From positions 1 through 53,560 of the forward strand of contig JADFFQ010000021.1 of the NCBI GenBank assembly GCA_022568135.1: a stretch of 53,560 nucleotides of DNA, read 5' to 3'. Made by a program: the position numbers and the translations under genes. A model generated the notes under the pieces. The model ran no database searches and had not been told where the DNA came from. It was given only the letters and a program-made list of their open reading frames with translations. How positions within the stretch are numbered: position 1 is the stretch's first letter; the number at the start of each line of letters is the position of its first letter. The DNA is from Planctomycetota bacterium. GTDB taxonomy: Bacteria > Planctomycetota > Phycisphaerae > Phycisphaerales > SM1A02. Below, in pieces: positions 49,321 to 53,560 of the stretch.

Positions 49321-52300
49321 CTACGGGAAGCATGTGCCGCATGGGTTGCCGCCGAGGAACGAGCACCAGTTGGCCAGCAGCTTCGCCAGGTCGAACGCAT
49401 CCACACACCCATCAGGCACGCCGTCCACCGGTCCGGAGATGTCCGCGAGGGTGAAGTTCGGGGAGACGCAGCCCTCGCAGGGGGGGTCTATGTCGCCGGG
49501 CGGGTCTGGGTCGCTCGCAGCGGAGCACCACGCACCCAGCAGCGTCCCGAGGTCGAACGCATCAACGCATCCGTCGGGGAAGCCGGGGCCGAGCGGACCG
49601 GAGATATCCGTGTTGGCGACCCCCGGGGAGTCCGAGTACACGGTGATCTTGGAGATCCCTTCGGCTCCATCAGTGGTATCATAGATGTTGACCCGGCCGA
49701 TGGTGCGATCACCCTTCACGATGATCCCCAGGAACAGCTTCCTGGTCTCCCCGGCGACTCCGCCCGTACCGGCTCGGTCGGTGAGGGCTCCGCCCTTGCC
49801 TCCGCCCTTGGCGGCCTTTCGCATGGCGGCCTTTTTGGCCGCGACGGTTCCGCCGCGGACGGCCTGGGGGGCGAGCGCTCGGTCGCGGCTCATGGCGGCC
49901 TGTCGGGCCGCTCGGTCGGCGAAGGCATCTTGTCTCTTGGCTTTACCCTTGGCGCCTCGGTCGGCGTAGCCTCCAGGGCTGGCGGCTCGGTCACCGGCGA
50001 TTCCGAAGGCCGTGCGCGTGCCGGGCGGCGGCGGTGCGAGCAGAGCCGATCCGCACACCGGGACACAGACGGGATCCACGCAGCACGTCTCAATCGCGCA
50101 GACGAACCCCGGCGGACAGGTGCCCTCCGGACAAGGCGTCGCGTCATCACAGAAGATGTTGCTTGCGCAGGCGCCACTGCCGTCGGGCTGCGTAATGCAG
50201 AAGCAGCCCCCCACCCCCACGCCGCCGCAGGAGGGGAACCCTCCCTTGCACGTCCCACCAACGCACTCCCCCGGAACCTGCTTGGTGATGGTGAGGAACC
50301 CCGTCCCCTGGGCGCCCTTGAATCCACCGACGCGGATCTTGTAGCACTGGCCGCCGATGAGGTCGACTTTGACCTGCGACTGGTCGCCGCAGAACTGGTC
50401 GTTGCAGGCGATCTCATCCAATGGATCAGCCGGGCACGCGCAGCCGTCGTACACGGTCAGCACGGTGTCATAGCTGCTGCCGCAGAGGCTGATGTCGTAG
50501 GTGAGGCTCTGGGCCGGCGTGAAGTTGTACCAGATGTCCTGCCCCATTATCCCGCACGTTTCCGGGCCGTCCGTGGTGGTCCCCGTGGTATCGAACGCTG
50601 TTGGGACATCCTGCTCGATGGGTGTGCGACCCGCGCAGTCATCATTGTTGAGGCACTGCGGGCAGTTGACCGGGTCGGCCACAGCCTCGCCGGCGCAGAT
50701 GCTGTCCCACGCGGTGTCGCAGCAGAACGGATCGATCGCGCAGATCGCCACGCAGCATTCCTTGCGTTCGCATCCAGGCGTCCCGTTGGCGATGCAGCAG
50801 TCACCTGAGAGGGGATCGTCGCACCCTGTCGGGTTCTGCTTGGAGATCAGGATCTGGCCGAGCCCGGCATCGGTCGAGAAACCACCGACCTGGATCTTGT
50901 AGCACTGACCGCCGGCAAGGTGGACTTTGACCTGCGACTGCGAGCCGCAGAAGTCGTCATTGCAAGCGATCTCATTCGCTGTATCGGCCGGGCACGCACA
51001 GCCATCGTACACGGCCAGCACGGTGTCATAGGAGCTGCCGCAAAGGCTGATGTCGTAGACGAAGGTCTGGGCCGGCGTGAAGTTGTACCAGATGTCCCCC
51101 ATCAGCCCGCACGGAGACGGACCGTCCGTCGTGGCCTCCGAGGTGTCGAACAGCGTGAGGACATCCTGCTCGATGAGTTCGCGATCCGCGCAGTCGTTGT
51201 TGGGCGGGGGAGGCGGATTATTAAGCTCGATCGTGCCCAAGGGTACTTCATTCTTGTCGTACACCGTCACCAAGATCGGGCCAACTCCGCCCAGAGAGGA
51301 GATGATCTCCATCGACATGGCCGTGTGGTTGTCAGGCGCGCCGCCAACGTTGAGGAAGTTCAGCGACCACTGGTTCAGCGTACCGAAATCAGCAGCCGCG
51401 TTGTCGATGACCGTGATGCTCCACGTGCCTAGCTTGTCGATGCCGTCGAAGGCACTCAACGGATTGTTCGGCACGTAGTTCGGCGGCGATGTCAAGTCCG
51501 CCGTGCACGCGTCCTCGATCGACCCGCCGGTACCCTCATCGTCGAGGATGATGGTGAGGTAGTTGTCCTCAGCGCAGCCGAAGGGACCGCCGAAGTGGCA
51601 GGGGTCGCCTTTGACGACAGCCCCGGGCCGCTGGATGACGGCCACCGATATCCCGGCGCCGTCGCCGGTCTTCTTCTCCAGGATGACGCACAGATCGCCG
51701 ACCCAGGTATGCGTGATCGACAGGTCGAGATTCAGGTCGGTGATGATCCCGCTGTCAGGCACCGTGAACTCGTGACTGACCCCGATGGGGTCATCATCCG
51801 GAATAACGCCTTCGCCAGGCGGAACGGGAATCTTGTACATTTTGTCCGGCACGGTGCCGGTGGGCGGGCCGCTGAGGATGTCGAAGCTGTCCACGAAGGT
51901 GTTTGCCACGAGGATGTTGTTGGGAATGCCTAGGTACCCGTCGGACGCAAACGCCAAGCCGTCTGGCCCACTGGGGTTGGGCAACGGCGCCTGCGGGTTC
52001 GGGCCGAGATTGGACTGGAACGTCACGTTGTCCACTGACGGCGGCCACTTGTTGGCCTCTTGCCGCACGCAGTCGCAGGCCGGATTGACCGCAGCCGCGT
52101 CGGCGCAGATGCCATCCCACGTGTTGTCGCAGCAGAACGGATCGGCCGCGCAGATCGCAGTCTCGCAGACGGGATCCTCGCAGCCGGGCGTCGGGTGGGC
52201 CACGCAGCAATCGCCGCTGGGCGTGACCGGGGGATTCGACCACGGGTCGTCCGGGTCGGCCCCGTGCGTGTCGATATTCAGCGGGTCATCCAGCGCCACG

Positions 52301-52989
52301 ACGGAAGCGGGGGGAAGGTTGTTGGGCTTGAAGTTCCAACTGGCCTTGGCCCGCTTGTTCGTCTCCAGCAGCGCCGCCTCGAACTCGGCGGGATCGGTGT
52401 AGAAGTTGGCGACCGCGGTGATGATCCGAATCTGATCCACACCTGTCGTCGCTGACCGATCGATGCTAATCGTACTGAGGTCTTCACTGAGCGTGATGAA
52501 ATCGCTAAAGTCCCCACCGAACTCGAGGCCGCGGGTGGTCAGACCCGTCGGGTATGTCGTCCCCGGGAAGCCAAGCGTGCGGTCGGTCGCGTCGAGGCTG
52601 TCGCTGAGCACGATCACGCCCACAATGTCCTGATCGAACGTGATCGATCCTGACAGATTCACGAGACCGGTCACCGGATCAAAATGCAAGAAATAGACAT
52701 CGACCACCGTCGTCGCTGCGATCGATCCTGGCGTGAGGTCGCCTGGCTCGCTATAGGAGCCCGCGCTGGTGATATCGACGGCAATGTCCTTGCCGAGCGT
52801 AAGCCCGAGCATCTCGGTAAAGGCGAAGATCCTCAAGTTACTTTCCAGCGCATCCAGTTCGACCGACGGTGGCGGCGCAATCTCCATAATCGCGCCGGTC
52901 GTGCCGATGATCCCGGCGGAAGCGATGCCTGGAAACGTTGCACTGCACAGCCACAAGGAAGCAGCGACGAACACGAATTGCCTTGCCAT
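49321..52989 (-). CDS. Giant secreted Cys-rich multidomain protein with two dockerin-like tags
   Basis: A 1222-residue exported protein; AGGAGG lies upstream of ATG 52989. In order: signal 'ASLWLCSATFPGIASAG'; a beta domain with 'DQIRIITAVANFYTDPAEF'; a Cys-rich unit 'PGCEDPVCETAICAADPFCC'; a proprotein convertase P-domain ('HEFTVPDSGIITDLNLDLSI' to 'LGTWSITVIDNAAADFGTLN'); and two copies of a pre-peptidase-like module ('GLMGDIWYNFTPAQTFVYDI' and 'GIMGQDIWYNFTPAQSLTYD') with a second Cys-rich unit between them. An EGF-like Cys-rich stretch follows, then a basic Ala/Arg/Lys low-complexity segment of about 100 residues with recurring DRA units. Two 'GCVDAFDL' dockerin segments end the protein. 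No catalytic site recognised; adhesion or matrix role inferred. Confidence 0.8.
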   Translation of the reverse strand: MARQFVFVAASLWLCSATFPGIASAGIIGTTGAIMEIAPPPSVELDALESNLRIFAFTEMLGLTLGKDIAVDITSAGSYSEPGDLTPGSIAATTVVDVYFLHFDPVTGLVNLSGSITFDQDIVGVIVLSDSLDATDRTLGFPGTTYPTGLTTRGLEFGGDFSDFITLSEDLSTISIDRSATTGVDQIRIITAVANFYTDPAEFEAALLETNKRAKASWNFKPNNLPPASVVALDDPLNIDTHGADPDDPWSNPPVTPSGDCCVAHPTPGCEDPVCETAICAADPFCCDNTWDGICADAAAVNPACDCVRQEANKWPPSVDNVTFQSNLGPNPQAPLPNPSGPDGLAFASDGYLGIPNNILVANTFVDSFDILSGPPTGTVPDKMYKIPVPPGEGVIPDDDPIGVSHEFTVPDSGIITDLNLDLSITHTWVGDLCVILEKKTGDGAGISVAVIQRPGAVVKGDPCHFGGPFGCAEDNYLTIILDDEGTGGSIEDACTADLTSPPNYVPNNPLSAFDGIDKLGTWSITVIDNAAADFGTLNQWSLNFLNVGGAPDNHTAMSMEIISSLGGVGPILVTVYDKNEVPLGTIELNNPPPPPNNDCADRELIEQDVLTLFDTSEATTDGPSPCGLMGDIWYNFTPAQTFVYDISLCGSSYDTVLAVYDGCACPADTANEIACNDDFCGSQSQVKVHLAGGQCYKIQVGGFSTDAGLGQILISKQNPTGCDDPLSGDCCIANGTPGCERKECCVAICAIDPFCCDTAWDSICAGEAVADPVNCPQCLNNDDCAGRTPIEQDVPTAFDTTGTTTDGPETCGIMGQDIWYNFTPAQSLTYDISLCGSSYDTVLTVYDGCACPADPLDEIACNDQFCGDQSQVKVDLIGGQCYKIRVGGFKGAQGTGFLTITKQVPGECVGGTCKGGFPSCGGVGVGGCFCITQPDGSGACASNIFCDDATPCPEGTCPPGFVCAIETCCVDPVCVPVCGSALLAPPPPGTRTAFGIAGDRAASPGGYADRGAKGKAKRQDAFADRAARQAAMSRDRALAPQAVRGGTVAAKKAAMRKAAKGGGKGGALTDRAGTGGVAGETRKLFLGIIVKGDRTIGRVNIYDTTDGAEGISKITVYSDSPGVANTDISGPLGPGFPDGCVDAFDLGTLLGAWCSAASDPDPPGDIDPPCEGCVSPNFTLADISGPVDGVPDGCVDAFDLAKLLANWCSFLGGNPCGTCFP

Positions 52990-53560
52990 GGTAGCCCCTC
53001 CTGCCCATTTTTACAGACGCTCCCCAGCTCGATCACGCTGTGGCGTCAACACACCCACACTCGGTGGCACTCCGCCTCACGGCCTATCGCCTTGGAAGCG
53101 TGCCTTTCTTCTTGTTGCACCCATTGTGATCGCAATAGTCCCATAGTACAAGTGCAAATGTACCTATTTTCAAAGCTTTTTTGGGACGCAGATTCGCGAT
53201 GCTGATCCGCGGAATTCAGAATATGGCTCACTGGCCGCCCACTCTGCCTATGATCCCCAACCTCCGTTGCGGCCGTCAGCAATCGGACCCACCGGCCGCG
53301 GTCGCCAAGCAACATTCCGAGCAAGGCGTGCCGTGCCGTCGAGCTTGAATCTCCGGCCGCACCTGTTCCTTGAGATCGCCCGGACCTGGCGGCTACGCGA
53401 CTTGGTTCCGGGGCGCTCCCTGGCGGGGCTTGTTCAGCGGCGAGCATCGTTGGCGCCGAACAGAAAACCGCGACCAGTCCCGGTGGAATTGGGACGGCTT
53501 TACAGTGGCAAACCGCGACCAATGGTCGCGGCTTCACAAGAAGCGAGCGCGGCTCGGAGG
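52990..53560. other. Repeat-rich window end with no supported gene
   Basis: The 5' side of the giant gene's promoter lies near 52990-53050. A minus-strand frame from 53537 to 53046 is open for 163 codons but Pro/Ala/Arg-rich, without a recognised family or ribosome site, and I do not call it. The final 100 bases are hairpin-rich: 53477-53505 is a second copy of the 44017 repeat, and CCGCGACC...GGTCGCGG forms another hairpin at about 53513-53531, with CCGCGACC also at 53468-53475. Confidence 0.4.
53477..53505. repeat. Hairpin repeat, copy 2 of 2
   Basis: GTCCCGGT, GGA, ATTGGGAC, then GGCTTTACAG. It aligns base for base with 44018-44046 outside the loop and two stem positions. In RNA the stem survives through G-U pairs, and the loop is the reverse complement of the other copy's loop. 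Confidence 0.6.

Noticed and set aside
49103..49408. Minus-strand frame containing dockerin-like DNA after the giant gene
   Set aside because: The reading frame is not the dockerin frame; the DNA is a frameshifted remnant, recorded as a pseudogene instead.
53046..53537. 163-codon minus-strand frame at the window end
   Set aside because: Its Pro/Ala/Arg/Ser-rich composition, hairpin repeats inside and lack of ribosome site or family suggest non-coding repeat sequence.

Overview
The window looks like a stretch of chromosome from a GC-rich, Gram-negative planctomycete, probably Phycisphaerae-like or a relative known mainly from metagenomes. The evidence is a Kdo transferase (lipopolysaccharide), a Tat-exported amidase, a DUF1570-type lipoprotein, an FHA protein, and six large secreted proteins that end in the paired Asp-rich 'DxDGDGxVGIxDLLxLLxxWG' or 'GCVDAFDLAKLLxxWC' tags called GC-type dockerins in planctomycete genomes. 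The taxon is inferred from gene content, not from a marker gene.

Layout. 1-4.7 kb: 5'-complete but 3'-cut proS, a radical SAM protein, a tRNA-queuosine mannosyltransferase-like GT, and a divergent Fur-family regulator with most metal ligands missing. 4.7-9.2 kb: an FG-GAP/dockerin protein, then waaA, a gap of almost 800 bases, thiL and tsaE. 9.5-17.3 kb: an FHA protein, a tandem pair of exported ClpP/NfeD-type proteases (one apparently dead), cca, rsmD, a gene with an in-frame TAG, and an orphan trpB. 17.3-20.3 kb: a RAYT-type REP transposase with inverted ends, an amidase and a small lipoprotein. 20.3-26.3 kb: pyruvate dehydrogenase E1alpha-E1beta-E2 without E3, and an S41 protease. 26.5-34.3 kb: a membrane peptide plus SDR pair, a TPR lipoprotein, valS with two in-frame repeat insertions, a DUF1570 peptidase-like lipoprotein, a phosphodiesterase and a GNAT. 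34.5-40.7 kb: a dockerin-tagged exported protein, an ECF sigma/anti-sigma/PDZ operon, and a heme-peroxidase-like dockerin protein. 41.3-43.7 kb: a compact four-gene ubiquitin-like conjugation operon. 44.0-53.0 kb: three more large dockerin-tagged secreted proteins and an ABM-like protein. 53.0-53.6 kb: a repeat-rich end.

The most interesting locus is the minus-strand operon at 41293-43737. A 51-residue Pro/Gly-rich peptide ending in Gly is followed, with translational overlaps, by an E2-like protein with a candidate catalytic Cys, a short ThiF/E1-like adenylyltransferase and a JAMM/JAB isopeptidase. There is no beta-grasp ubiquitin-like gene. The region is visibly AT-richer than its surroundings and lies beside a decayed dockerin fragment, which suggests a transferred module. 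The peptide occupies the place of the modifier in known bacterial E1-E2-JAB operons, so a disordered, Pup-like modifier is a testable hypothesis.

Other structure worth attention: three copies of one perfect palindromic terminator; a dockerin remnant in which two different perfect GC palindromes each replace five bases; a small hairpin repeat present twice; and palindromic and tandem repeats inserted in frame into valS.
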